Assembly: GCA_031278605.1 (NCBI GenBank)
Contig: JAITKB010000011.1
Coordinates: 1 to 52,046 of the forward strand
Length of the DNA: 52,046 nt
Source: Tannerellaceae bacterium
GTDB lineage: Bacteria; Bacteroidota; Bacteroidia; Bacteroidales; Tannerellaceae
Direction of reading: 5' to 3'
The notes beneath the pieces are model-generated. The model ran no database searches. It worked only from the letters and a program-made list of their open reading frames with translations, and had not been told where the DNA came from. The translations under genes were made by a program, and so were the position numbers. Shown here piece by piece: positions 1 through 7,951 of the stretch (position 1 is its first letter; each line of letters opens with the position of its first letter).

Positions 1-360
1 GATCATCCGGATGGTCAACTCTTCATTCCCTTCGGTCAGGAAACCATTCCGGAAGAGACGCCGGATATAAAGCCGTTAGTAGAGGAGATACAAGTCGAAT
101 CATACAGACGAAGAAACAGGGAGCGCAGAGAAAGCCGGAAGCCCCGCCGGGAAGAGATACCGTCAGATAGAGATCTTCAAGCGTCAAGGCGTAAAGTTGG
201 CCGACTCTACGATCGGCGGATGGATAAGCGGCGTTGCCACCCAGTTATATCCTTATATATGAACAGCTGGTCAAAACGGTATTCGTTAGCCGACACTGCC
301 CTAAACTACATCGGTCTTCTCTATCAAATCGAAGCCAATATTTATTATTACCACGCCCGA
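1..360 (+). pseudogene. Collapsed IS66-family transposase (TnpC) remnant
   Basis: Pieces of an IS66 TnpC protein are scattered over three frames. Frame 1 (1-168) reads DHPDGQLFIPFGQ...VEEIQVESYRRR, the linker upstream of the catalytic domain. Another frame (167-257) gives IFKRQGVKLADSTIGGWISG, the segment before the first catalytic Asp. A third frame (about 250-300) gives IYEQLVKTVF. Frame 1 again (about 280-350) gives RYSLADTALNYIGLLYQIEA, normally near the C-terminus. A whole tnpC is roughly 1.5 kb, so more than 1 kb is missing through internal deletions, and frameshifts separate what remains. The window edge cuts the 5' end. No tnpA or tnpB and no terminal inverted repeats are visible. The family call rests on recalled IS66 motifs. 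Confidence 0.72.
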
Positions 361-477
361 AGAATTACGGTCAATCTCAGGTCGATACCATCACATTGAC
401 AGATGCGTTGGAGTTATTGAGGGAATATGAATACCAATACAATAGGATATACGAAAGTCCATCAGGAATGAGATGAA

Positions 478-590
478 TTTTGCTGCGAAATCGCAGCCGC
501 TCGGCTGCGAACTTGCAGCCGCTCGGCTGCGAAAGTGCAGTCGCTCGGCTGCGAACTTGCAGTCGCTCGGCTGCGAAATCGCAGATACCT
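478..590. repeat. Tandem 22-bp palindromic repeat, about five units
   Basis: Units of 22 bp start at 478, 500, 522, 544 and 566 and follow the pattern CTCGGCTGCGAAnTnGCAGnCG. Each unit carries a dyad, either CTGCGA-AA-TCGCAG or CGGCTGC-n6-GCAGCCG, so the array could form a series of hairpins on either strand. Outer arms are conserved while the inner bases alternate between aat, act and aag. The period is not a multiple of three, so short reading frames across it are repeat artefacts. Confidence 0.85.
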
Positions 591-847
591 CTCTGCTTAC
601 GACCCTTCCAACCGTGGGTGGATGGATATCCCGGAACATAGAAGGGTTTGACCCGGTAAAACGAGCCTGGGCGATCTGCGTATTGTCCCTATCCGTCCTT
701 CCAGGCCATCCTCGACAGTAGCAGCTGCGCAACCCGACCGCGCCGACGAAGTTATCTACAAATTGCGAAGCATGCCATCTGTATAAAATGGATTTGAAGG
801 CTTGCAGGCAGCGCAGGAATGTATTAGAACCAAAAAGATTTGGGAAG
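591..847. other. Intergenic stretch with no recognisable gene
   Basis: Between the 22-bp array and the tRNA terminator I see no reading frame with protein-like character, no RNA gene and no promoter match. Together with the IS66 debris on its left it is probably decayed mobile DNA next to a tRNA gene. Confidence 0.4.
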
Positions 848-869
848 TTGTGTGCAAATTGTGTGCAAA
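848..869. repeat. Two adjacent 11-bp direct repeats near a tRNA 3' end
   Basis: TTGTGTGCAAA occurs twice back to back (848-858 and 859-869), immediately before the tRNA-side terminator. Short direct repeats next to a tRNA 3' end can be arm-type integrase sites or an old attachment junction, but no integrase is present here. Function is unproven. Confidence 0.4.
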
Positions 870-874
870 TGCAA

Positions 875-916
875 AAGAAAAAGCACTTACAAAATTTTCT
901 GTAAGTGCTTTTTCTT
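875..916 (-). terminator. Rho-independent terminator of the tRNA gene
   Basis: A perfect 16-bp inverted repeat (875-890 and 901-916) is separated by ten bases. Its arms are AAGAAAAAGCACTTAC and the complement, giving a GCACTTAC stem flanked by A and T tracts. It can work in both directions and sits just 3' of the minus-strand tRNA. Confidence 0.85.
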
Positions 917-923
917 CAGTGCG

Positions 924-997
924 TGGTCCCACTTGGGCTTGAACCAAGGACTCCCTGATTATGAGTCAGGTGCTCTAACCAACTGAGCTATGGGACC
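924..997 (-). tRNA. tRNA with CAT anticodon (elongator tRNA-Met, or tRNA-Ile2)
   Basis: On the minus strand the 74-nt cloverleaf is complete: acceptor GGTCCCA/TGGGACC, D-stem GCTC/GAGC, anticodon stem CCTGA/TCAGG with loop CTCATAA, T-stem CTTGG/CCAAG with loop TTCAAGC, discriminator A. CCA is not encoded. The acceptor starts with a G-C pair and lacks the initiator's 1-72 mismatch, so it is not tRNA-fMet. CAT can also belong to lysidine-modified tRNA-Ile2, which base sequence alone does not exclude. Confidence 0.93.
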
Positions 998-1084
998 CTT
1001 CCGGGTAGGCTTCCGGGAAGCGGCTGCAATGTTACGATTTAAAATCGGTTCGCGCAAGCCTTTTGCGCCTATTCTTTACATTCT

Positions 1085-2188
1085 CTACACGTTGAAGCGG
1101 AAATGCATGATGTCGCCGTCCTGCACAACGTAATCCTTGCCCTCCACGCTCATCTTTCCGGCCTCTTTCACGGCAGCTTCGGAACCGTAACGGAGGTAAT
1201 CGGGGTATTTGATCACCTCGGCGCGGATGAAACCCTTCTCAAAATCCGTGTGGATCACGCCGGCGCATTGCGGGGCCTTGCTGCCCTTGGGATACGTCCA
1301 GGCACGAACCTCCTGAGGACCTGCCGTGAGGAAAGTTTCCAGATTCAACAAAGCATAAGCCGAACGAATAAGGCGGTTTACGCCCGATTCCTCCAAACCT
1401 GCCTCGGCCAGGAAAAGCTGTCGCTCGGCCCAGGTTTCCAACTCGGCAATTTCACTCTCGGTCTTGGCAGCCACCACCAGGATCCCGGCGTTTTCCCCCT
1501 CAAGGGCTGAACGCACAGCCTCCACATAGCGGTTGCCGCACACGGCGTCGCCCTCGTTCACGTTGCAGACGTACAGGACCGGCTTGTCGGTCAAAAGGAA
1601 GAGTTCGCGGGCAATCCTTTGCTCGTCCCGGGTCTCGAAGTGCACGCTGCGGGCGTTTCGGCCCTGCTCCAGGGCTTCCTTGTAACGCAGAAGCGTCTCC
1701 CAGGTGAGCCGGGCTTGTTTATCCCCGCCCGTTTGCGCCTGCTTCTGCACCTTATGGATGCGGCCCTCGAGGGTTTCCAAGTCCTTTATCTGGAGTTCGG
1801 CGTCGACAATCTCCTTGTCCTTCACCGGGTTGATGCGTCCGTCTACGTGTACGATATTCTCGTCGTCAAAGCAACGCAACACGTGCAGAATCGCATCGGT
1901 TTCCCGGATATTGGCCAGGAATTTATTCCCAAGGCCTTCGCCCCGCCCGGCGCCCTTGACCAGGCCGGCAATGTCTACAATCTCCACCGTGGTAGGCACC
2001 ACACGCTGGGGATGAACCAACTCGGCAAGCCTGTTCAACCGCTCGTCGGGAACGGTGATGACCCCCACGTTGGGCTCAATCGTACAAAAAGGAAAATTCG
2101 CCGCCTGCGCCTTCGCATGAGACAGGCAATTAAATAAGGTGGACTTCCCTACGTTCGGAAGTCCTACAATGCCACATTGTAAAGCCAT
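1085..2188 (-). CDS. ychF: Redox-regulated ATPase / Obg-like GTPase YchF
   Basis: A 367-residue protein starting MALQCGIVGLPNVGKST, which contains the P-loop. It has the switch region DIAGLVKGAGRGEGLGNKFL, then a coiled-coil region, and NVNE in place of the usual NKxD; that change is the known reason YchF proteins prefer ATP to GTP. The C-terminal TGS domain includes GVIHTDFEKGFIRAEVI. The start at 2188 was preferred over an in-frame ATG 36 bases upstream because it gives the canonical N-terminus directly before the P-loop. YchF is a cytosolic ribosome-associated NTPase linked to stress and redox responses. It stands alone, with a -7-like promoter upstream. Confidence 0.97.
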   Translation of the reverse strand: MALQCGIVGLPNVGKSTLFNCLSHAKAQAANFPFCTIEPNVGVITVPDERLNRLAELVHPQRVVPTTVEIVDIAGLVKGAGRGEGLGNKFLANIRETDAILHVLRCFDDENIVHVDGRINPVKDKEIVDAELQIKDLETLEGRIHKVQKQAQTGGDKQARLTWETLLRYKEALEQGRNARSVHFETRDEQRIARELFLLTDKPVLYVCNVNEGDAVCGNRYVEAVRSALEGENAGILVVAAKTESEIAELETWAERQLFLAEAGLEESGVNRLIRSAYALLNLETFLTAGPQEVRAWTYPKGSKAPQCAGVIHTDFEKGFIRAEVIKYPDYLRYGSEAAVKEAGKMSVEGKDYVVQDGDIMHFRFNV

Positions 2189-2221
2189 TGGTTCGATGTT
2201 TTTTTTTTTATGTTTGGTGTG

Positions 2222-2229
2222 CAAAGGTA
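2222..2229 (-). promoter_or_regulatory. Bacteroidetes -7 element for ychF
   Basis: The minus strand reads TACCTTTG, a full match to TAnnTTTG, about 35 bases before the ychF start. No good -33 TTTG is seen at the expected 19-21 bp spacing. Confidence 0.5.
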
Positions 2230-2335
2230 GCGCTTAAAGATGAAATCCTCACGCCTCGCCTCCCCCCCGGCAAACATTGTGATTCCCCGGTTTGTTCTCT
2301 AATATGGTAATCAACCTTAAATACTTGGTAATGTA

Positions 2336-3211
2336 ATGAAAACAACTTTCTTTTTGATGACAATTCCCCTTTCGGCAATCCTGCTTCCCTTCGCGTGCAT
2401 CGAAGAAGAAGCGATGCCTTCCCTCCTCAGCGACGCCGACCAAACGGTGCATTTCGTGGCCTCAGCCCCCGACCCGCTGCACACCCGCGCAACAGACAAC
2501 AACCCCTGGCAGGTAGACGACTGCATCGGTGTGTACATGATCCAAACAGGAAAAATCCTCCAAACAACCACCATCGTGGATGGAAAGAAAAACATCCCCT
2601 ACCGCGTCTATGAGGTAAAGGCCGGCGGAGAAGCCCTGTTCGAACCCCTGCATCCCGCCTCCGGCATCTCCTTCCCCGCACACGATGCGGTAAACTTCGT
2701 GGCCTACTACCCCTACGAAGCCTCGGTAGGCGACGACTTCCTCCTGAAAGCCGGGAAACAGGATCAGAGCGAAAGTCCGGCGCCCCCACTGCTGTACAGC
2801 AACGAGAAAATACCCTACACCAAGGCGTCGGGCCGGGTGGCGCTCCGCTTTGATCACCGCATGAGCAAGGTGACGCTGGACATTTCACGCGCCGACAGCA
2901 ACGCCCCCCCGCTCCACAAGCTACACGTGAAGCTGAAAAACCTGAAAACCGAGGCAACCCTCCACCTCCCCACCGGTTTCTTGCCCGACGGGATGGGAAA
3001 CGGCCTTGTCAACGCCCACATCCTGCACGCCTCCGTCAACCGGGCCGGAGCCGAAGTCCTGCTGCTGCCCGTAGAAGATACCAACCGGATAGAAATAAGC
3101 CTCCTGGTGAACGATTCCGTTCAATACCACATCCCCCTGATACGAAACGACAAGGCCGCCTTCCTCGCCGGTCATCACCATGCCTTGGAAGTAACCCTTT
3201 ACGGCCGCTGA
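2336..3211 (+). CDS. Fimbrillin-family lipoprotein
   Basis: A 291-residue secreted lipoprotein. The signal peptide is MKTTFFLMTIPLSAILLPFA, followed by the lipid-modifiable Cys21 and EEE, an acidic run typical of surface-exported Bacteroidetes lipoproteins. The mature part follows the fimbrillin-like (Mfa/FimA-like) plan: an N-terminal strand region, VNFVAYYPY, RVALRFDHRMSKVTLDI, and a final LEVTLYGR strand. These families make type V-like pili or surface beta-sandwich adhesins. No partner fimbrial genes (anchor, tip) lie nearby, so this is a solitary member of unknown role. It is transcribed away from ychF. Confidence 0.7.
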   Translation: MKTTFFLMTIPLSAILLPFACIEEEAMPSLLSDADQTVHFVASAPDPLHTRATDNNPWQVDDCIGVYMIQTGKILQTTTIVDGKKNIPYRVYEVKAGGEALFEPLHPASGISFPAHDAVNFVAYYPYEASVGDDFLLKAGKQDQSESPAPPLLYSNEKIPYTKASGRVALRFDHRMSKVTLDISRADSNAPPLHKLHVKLKNLKTEATLHLPTGFLPDGMGNGLVNAHILHASVNRAGAEVLLLPVEDTNRIEISLLVNDSVQYHIPLIRNDKAAFLAGHHHALEVTLYGR

Positions 3212-3276
3212 AAGCCTTTGGCCCCGCCCCGAAGGAAAATCTATCCCTCCACGCAAGAGTAAACCGCAAATTCCAT

Positions 3277-3284
3277 TATCTTTG
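3277..3284 (+). promoter_or_regulatory. -7 element of the metal-efflux operon
   Basis: TATCTTTG matches TAnnTTTG, 42 bases before the small histidine-rich gene. The four following genes are closely spaced, so this is probably the operon promoter. The -33 box is not clear. Confidence 0.5.
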
Positions 3285-3325
3285 CCTTCGTCGTTCTTTT
3301 TAATGGCAAACCGATACATATAGTC

Positions 3326-3685
3326 ATGTCACAGGGAAATAAAAAGATAATTGGTTTGATTTTGATTGCGGTGTTCGCCTTTTATTATGCGAACATCCGT
3401 TTCTTTTATCACAGCCATATCATCGACGGGACGACGATTGTTCATTCGCATATCTACAACACCGCGAACACCCAGGGGGCAACGCACAGCCAAAGCGAAC
3501 TGATCCTGATTTCCGCCCTTTCCGTATTCCTGTCGCTCCAGGCCAGTGTGTATTTCCTCCATCCGGGCATCTTTTCCTTATTATATATAGTCCTTGGGCC
3601 TTTCTCCAAAGAAAAAGTCCCGTCGGACCCCGTGCCCTTCGCCTGCCCGCGGGCGCCGCCCTTCCTTGCTTTCAACATGCGTTAG
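3326..3685 (+). CDS. Small histidine-rich membrane protein preceding metal-efflux genes
   Basis: A 119-residue protein with a hydrophobic segment at about residues 8-27, a histidine-rich loop (HSH, VHSH, THSQ at about 29-55) and a second hydrophobic stretch at about 58-90. The loop between the two membrane spans is probably extracytoplasmic. It is the first gene of a run with an adaptor, RND pump and outer-membrane channel, 69 bases ahead of the adaptor. I do not recognise a named family. Position and histidines suggest binding of a divalent metal or assistance to the pump, which is inference. The proline-rich tail may be disordered. Confidence 0.65.
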   Translation: MSQGNKKIIGLILIAVFAFYYANIRFFYHSHIIDGTTIVHSHIYNTANTQGATHSQSELILISALSVFLSLQASVYFLHPGIFSLLYIVLGPFSKEKVPSDPVPFACPRAPPFLAFNMR

Positions 3686-3754
3686 ACTTCCTTATTTAAG
3701 CTGCCGAAGGACGGCGGCATCACCTTTTCGTTTAATAATTAAAATGCTATACAA

Positions 3755-4855
3755 ATGAACAAGATATTCGTATGGACAGGCCTGTGCCTCGCGCTGGCTT
3801 CGTGCAAACACCATCACCCCGTGGGGGAAAATACAACCATCCGATACAAGGGCGACACCATCGTTGTGCCCGAAAATTCGCCCGTGGCGGAACACCTGAT
3901 CGCCCGGAAGTTTTATCCGGAAGACTTCTCGGCAGAGTTCAAAACCGTAGGCACGGTGCGTCCCGTTTCGGGCAAGTTGGCCGAAATTGCTTCGCCGTTT
4001 GCCGGACGCATCCTGCGGTCGTTTGTCCGGTTGGGACAGAAAATAAACGCCGGAGAGCCGGTTTTCGAACTCGGCTCAACGGAATTCTACCAGGCTACAA
4101 AGGACTACTTTGCCGCCGAATCCTCAGAGAATCTGGCCCGGAGAAATTACAACCGCCTGAAGGAATTGGCCGCCCACGGCGTAGCCTCCCAAAAAGACCT
4201 GGAGCAGGCCGAGAGCGAAGCCGAAATCGCCGGGAAAGAATTTGAACAGGCCAAAGCTACCTTGCAACTGTTTAACACCGACGCCTCCTCCGTCTGGATG
4301 GGAGAACCGCTCCGGGTGGTTTCCCCCATTCCGGGCGAGGTGGTGAAATACCATATCATCCTCGGAAGCTATGCCGGGGAACAAACCGAAGCCCTGGCCG
4401 TGGTAGCCGATTTGTCGCAGGTATGGGTGGCCGCGCTTGTGAAGGAAAAATACTTCGGATCCATCCGGCACGGCGACCGCGTAGAGGTGTTTACCGATGC
4501 GCATCCGGAGAAAGTCATCTGGGGAACGATTTATTACATCGGCCAAATGCTGGACGAAGAAACCCGGTCGCTGGAAGTGATCGTAGCCTGCGATAACGCC
4601 GCCCGCGACCTGAAGCTGGGCATGTTCTGCGAGGTGCATTTTCAAAGCGCACCCTCCAAGGCCATCCTCGTGCCCTCCACCGCCATCATGCAGGAACAGG
4701 AGCATGATTTCGTCCTGGTGGAAGTGTCTCGCGGATGCTACGTTCGCCGCAAAGTGGAATCCGAAACAGCCGGCGCAAACCAAACACGCATCCTGAGCGG
4801 AGTCGACGCAGGGGAATCCGTAGTGATAAAAGGTGGAATCTTCCTTAATAAATAA
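3755..4855 (+). CDS. RND metal-efflux periplasmic adaptor (CzcB/CusB-like lipoprotein)
   Basis: A 366-residue membrane-fusion protein. The signal peptide ends in the lipobox LASC (Cys17), followed by the short motif KHHHP that could touch metal. A barrel-sandwich hybrid half-motif (IASPFAGRILRSFVRLGQKI) precedes a coiled-coil hairpin at about 115-170, then the returning lipoyl half (VVSPIPGEVVKYHIILGSYA), a beta-barrel and a membrane-proximal domain. It bridges the inner-membrane pump encoded six bases downstream and the outer-membrane channel after it. Which metal is exported cannot be read from this subunit. Confidence 0.9.
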   Translation: MNKIFVWTGLCLALASCKHHHPVGENTTIRYKGDTIVVPENSPVAEHLIARKFYPEDFSAEFKTVGTVRPVSGKLAEIASPFAGRILRSFVRLGQKINAGEPVFELGSTEFYQATKDYFAAESSENLARRNYNRLKELAAHGVASQKDLEQAESEAEIAGKEFEQAKATLQLFNTDASSVWMGEPLRVVSPIPGEVVKYHIILGSYAGEQTEALAVVADLSQVWVAALVKEKYFGSIRHGDRVEVFTDAHPEKVIWGTIYYIGQMLDEETRSLEVIVACDNAARDLKLGMFCEVHFQSAPSKAILVPSTAIMQEQEHDFVLVEVSRGCYVRRKVESETAGANQTRILSGVDAGESVVIKGGIFLNK

Positions 4856-4861
4856 ACCACT

Positions 4862-7800
4862 ATGGAAAAATGGATGAACACCCTGATCCGCAGGCGCTGG
4901 TTGATGCTTACGGTCTTTATCTTGCTGTCGGGCATCGGCGTGTATGCCTGGAGACAACTTGCCATTGACGCTTACCCGGATATCGCCGACGTATCGGTGG
5001 GCGTTGCAACCCAGGTGCCCGGGCTGGCCGTGGCGGAGATAGAACAACAAATTACCATCCCCCTCGAAAGGGAACTGAACGGAATCCCCGGACTGAAAGT
5101 GATGCGCAGCAAAAACTTCTTCGGCATATCCAAAATTACGCTGGTTTTTGAAGACGGCATAGACGACTATTGGGCGCGACAACGGGTGCTGGAACGAATC
5201 AACGACCTGGACCTCCCCTTCGACGCCAAGCCGGGACTCGACCCGCTGACCTCGCCCATTGGGGAAATATACCGCTACGTCGTAACAGGCAATCGGAGTC
5301 TGAGGGAACTGACCGAACTCAACCACTGGGTCATCATCCCCCGGCTGAGGCAAATCAGCGGAATCGCCGACGTATCCAACTTCGGAGGACTTACCACCCA
5401 ATTCCAGATAGAAATCGACCCCAGGAAGCTAACCAAATACAACCTCTCGCTCGGAGAAATAACCGAGTCAATCGAACGCAACAACTCCAACGCAGGAGGC
5501 AGTACGCTCATACGAGGGGATTTGAGCTACGTGGTGCGGGGCGTAGGACTTGTGCGCGACTTGCAGGACCTGGGGAATATCGTGGTGAAAACCACAGGCG
5601 GAGCGCCCGTTTACCTCAAAGACCTGGGCGAACTGAAATACGGAAACCTCGAACGCAAAGGCATCATGGGCTATGTGGACGATGAGATAGATTACCCCGA
5701 CGGAGTACAGGGAATGGTGCAACTGCTGCGTTACGCCAACCCTTCCCAGGTGCTGGAGAAGATCAACCAGGCGGTAGAGGAACTCAACCGGGATATCCTC
5801 CCCAAGGATATAAAGATCCGCACCTTTTACGACCGAACGGAATTGGTGGACGCCACGCTGGATACCATCTCGCACACACTCTCGTTCGGGATCCTCCTGG
5901 TGGTGGGCGTGCTGATTATCTTCCTGGGCAGTCCCAGAGGGGCTTTGCTGGCTACCATTACAATTCCCGTCTCGCTGCTGATCGCTTTCATCCTGATGTG
6001 GCTGACCGATATTCCGGCCAACCTGCTCTCCCTGGGCGCCATCGACTTCGGGATCATCATCGACGGGACGATTGTAATGATGGAGACAATCCTGAAAAAA
6101 CGGGAAGACTCCGTCGGGCAAACGCTGGACGAAGCGGGTATTGCCCGGCGGGTGGCCGAAGTGGCCAAACCCGTCTTTTTCGCTACGCTGATTATCGTTA
6201 TCGCCTACCTGCCGTTGTTTGCCTTCGACCGGGTTGAGCAAAAACTTTTTACCCCGATGGCTTTCACCCTGAGTTTTGCCCTGCTGGGCGCCCTGGCCTC
6301 CGCCCTGATCCTGATACCCGGACTGGCCTATACCGTATACCGAAAGCCGCAAAAAACGTATCGCAACCGCTGGCTCGAACGCCTGACGGAAATACACAAG
6401 AGGCAAACCACCGGGATCATTCACGCTCCCCACAAACTCCTCCTGCCCCTGGGAGTCATCCTGGTCTCCGTTGCCGCACTGTCGGTATACGTGGGGAAAG
6501 ACTTCCTGCCGCCGCTCGACGAGGGAAGTATATGGATTCAGATTCAACTGCCGCCCGGTATGTCGCTCGAAAAGTCTTCCGAAATGGCCACAGAGCTGCG
6601 AACCAGGCTGCGGAAATTCGAGGAAGTGACCTACGTGATGACGCAAACGGGACGTGACGACGAAGGCGTATGCCCCTTCTCCTTTTCACACATCGAAGTG
6701 ATGATCGGGCTGAAACCCTATCATACCTGGAAGAACGGAAGGAGGAAGCCGGACCTGATTGCCGATATGGCGGCCATGATTGAAACAATGCCCGGATACG
6801 GAGCGGGATTCTCACAGCCGATCATCGACATGGTGATGGACCAGATTGCAGGCGCTCACAGCGATCTGGCTATAAAGATCTACGGCGAGGATATGACCGA
6901 GAGCCGCCGTATAGCCGAACAGGTGAAACTTATCGTGGAAGGCGTGCCGGGATCGGCCGACGTGGGCATCATGGAGGAACCTTTCCTGCCTCAACTACAG
7001 ATCGTGGCCGACAGGGATAAAATCGCACAATACGGACTGAACGTAGCCGACGTAGCCGAACTGATAGAAGTAGCCATCGGCGGGAAAGCCGTCTCACAGG
7101 TATTCATCGGGAGCCGGGTGTACGATGTGATTTGCCGTTACAACGATGTGTCGCGCGATACGCCGGAGAAAATCGGGGCGCTGATGCTCACCTCCGGCGC
7201 CGGCGCCATGATCCCCCTATCCACCGTGGCGGAAGTGAAAACAACCACGGGAGCGAGTATGATCTCCCGTGAAATGAATCAACGCTTCGTTACCGTGCGG
7301 ATGAATCTTCGGGGAAGGGACCTTAGCTCCTTCGTTGCAGAGGCGCAGTCCAGGATAGAGAAAGAGGTGCCCTACGACCATTCCCTGTTTCGCTTCCACT
7401 GGGCCGGACAGTTGGAGAACCAGCGCCGGGCTTTCGGGCGTCTGGCCGTAGTGATGCCTATCACCCTGGCCGTGATGTTCCTGCTGTTGTTCTTCACCTT
7501 CGGGAGCTTTCGCCAGGCAGGAGTGCTGATTAGCATGTTGCCGCTGGCGGTTTTCGGCGGCATGTTGGCCTTGGTGGTACGGGGCATGACCTTTAATGTC
7601 TCTTCGGCCGTAGGTTTCATTGCCCTTTTCGGCGTCTTTATCCAGAACGGCGTTTTAATGATTTCGCACATCAACAACCTGCGCAAATGGGGCACAGGCC
7701 TGAAGGAAGCCGTCATTTCCGGAACTTCCCACCGCCTGCGCCCGGTGCTGATGACGGCCACGGTGGCCATCCTCGGCCTGCTGCCGGCGTCCATATCTAC

Positions 7801-7951
7801 CGGCATCGGCTCCGATGTACAGCGTCCGCTGGCCACCGTGATTGTTTACGGACTGTTGTGCGGCACGGTCATCACCCTCTACGTACTTCCCACCCTGTAT
7901 TACGTGCTGGAAAAGAGAAACGAGAAACGAAACAAAACAATTCCCCAATGA
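4862..7951 (+). CDS. Heavy-metal RND efflux pump (CzcA/CusA family)
   Basis: A 1029-residue inner-membrane proton antiporter with the RND layout: TM1 near residues 12-30, a large periplasmic loop, TMs 2-6 at about 330-480, a second loop, and TMs 8-12 near the end. In TM4 it carries DFGIIIDGTIVMME (Asp395, Asp401, Glu408). This is the DFG-x3-DG-x5-E pattern of pumps for divalent cations such as Co, Zn, Cd and Ni; CusA-type Cu/Ag pumps differ here. Metal specificity beyond divalent is inference. The stop overlaps the next gene's start as ATGA, indicating translational coupling to the outer-membrane factor. Confidence 0.95.
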   Translation: MEKWMNTLIRRRWLMLTVFILLSGIGVYAWRQLAIDAYPDIADVSVGVATQVPGLAVAEIEQQITIPLERELNGIPGLKVMRSKNFFGISKITLVFEDGIDDYWARQRVLERINDLDLPFDAKPGLDPLTSPIGEIYRYVVTGNRSLRELTELNHWVIIPRLRQISGIADVSNFGGLTTQFQIEIDPRKLTKYNLSLGEITESIERNNSNAGGSTLIRGDLSYVVRGVGLVRDLQDLGNIVVKTTGGAPVYLKDLGELKYGNLERKGIMGYVDDEIDYPDGVQGMVQLLRYANPSQVLEKINQAVEELNRDILPKDIKIRTFYDRTELVDATLDTISHTLSFGILLVVGVLIIFLGSPRGALLATITIPVSLLIAFILMWLTDIPANLLSLGAIDFGIIIDGTIVMMETILKKREDSVGQTLDEAGIARRVAEVAKPVFFATLIIVIAYLPLFAFDRVEQKLFTPMAFTLSFALLGALASALILIPGLAYTVYRKPQKTYRNRWLERLTEIHKRQTTGIIHAPHKLLLPLGVILVSVAALSVYVGKDFLPPLDEGSIWIQIQLPPGMSLEKSSEMATELRTRLRKFEEVTYVMTQTGRDDEGVCPFSFSHIEVMIGLKPYHTWKNGRRKPDLIADMAAMIETMPGYGAGFSQPIIDMVMDQIAGAHSDLAIKIYGEDMTESRRIAEQVKLIVEGVPGSADVGIMEEPFLPQLQIVADRDKIAQYGLNVADVAELIEVAIGGKAVSQVFIGSRVYDVICRYNDVSRDTPEKIGALMLTSGAGAMIPLSTVAEVKTTTGASMISREMNQRFVTVRMNLRGRDLSSFVAEAQSRIEKEVPYDHSLFRFHWAGQLENQRRAFGRLAVVMPITLAVMFLLLFFTFGSFRQAGVLISMLPLAVFGGMLALVVRGMTFNVSSAVGFIALFGVFIQNGVLMISHINNLRKWGTGLKEAVISGTSHRLRPVLMTATVAILGLLPASISTGIGSDVQRPLATVIVYGLLCGTVITLYVLPTLYYVLEKRNEKRNKTIPQ

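Noticed and set aside
391-732. Minus-strand frame with Gln-Pro-Ser and Phe-Ala-Ala repeats
   Set aside because: It is a translation of the 22-bp repeat array plus non-coding flanks, without a signal, motif or plausible start.
4124-6646. Long antisense frames opposite the metal adaptor and pump
   Set aside because: They mirror codon structure of the plus-strand genes and have no recognisable domain or start context.
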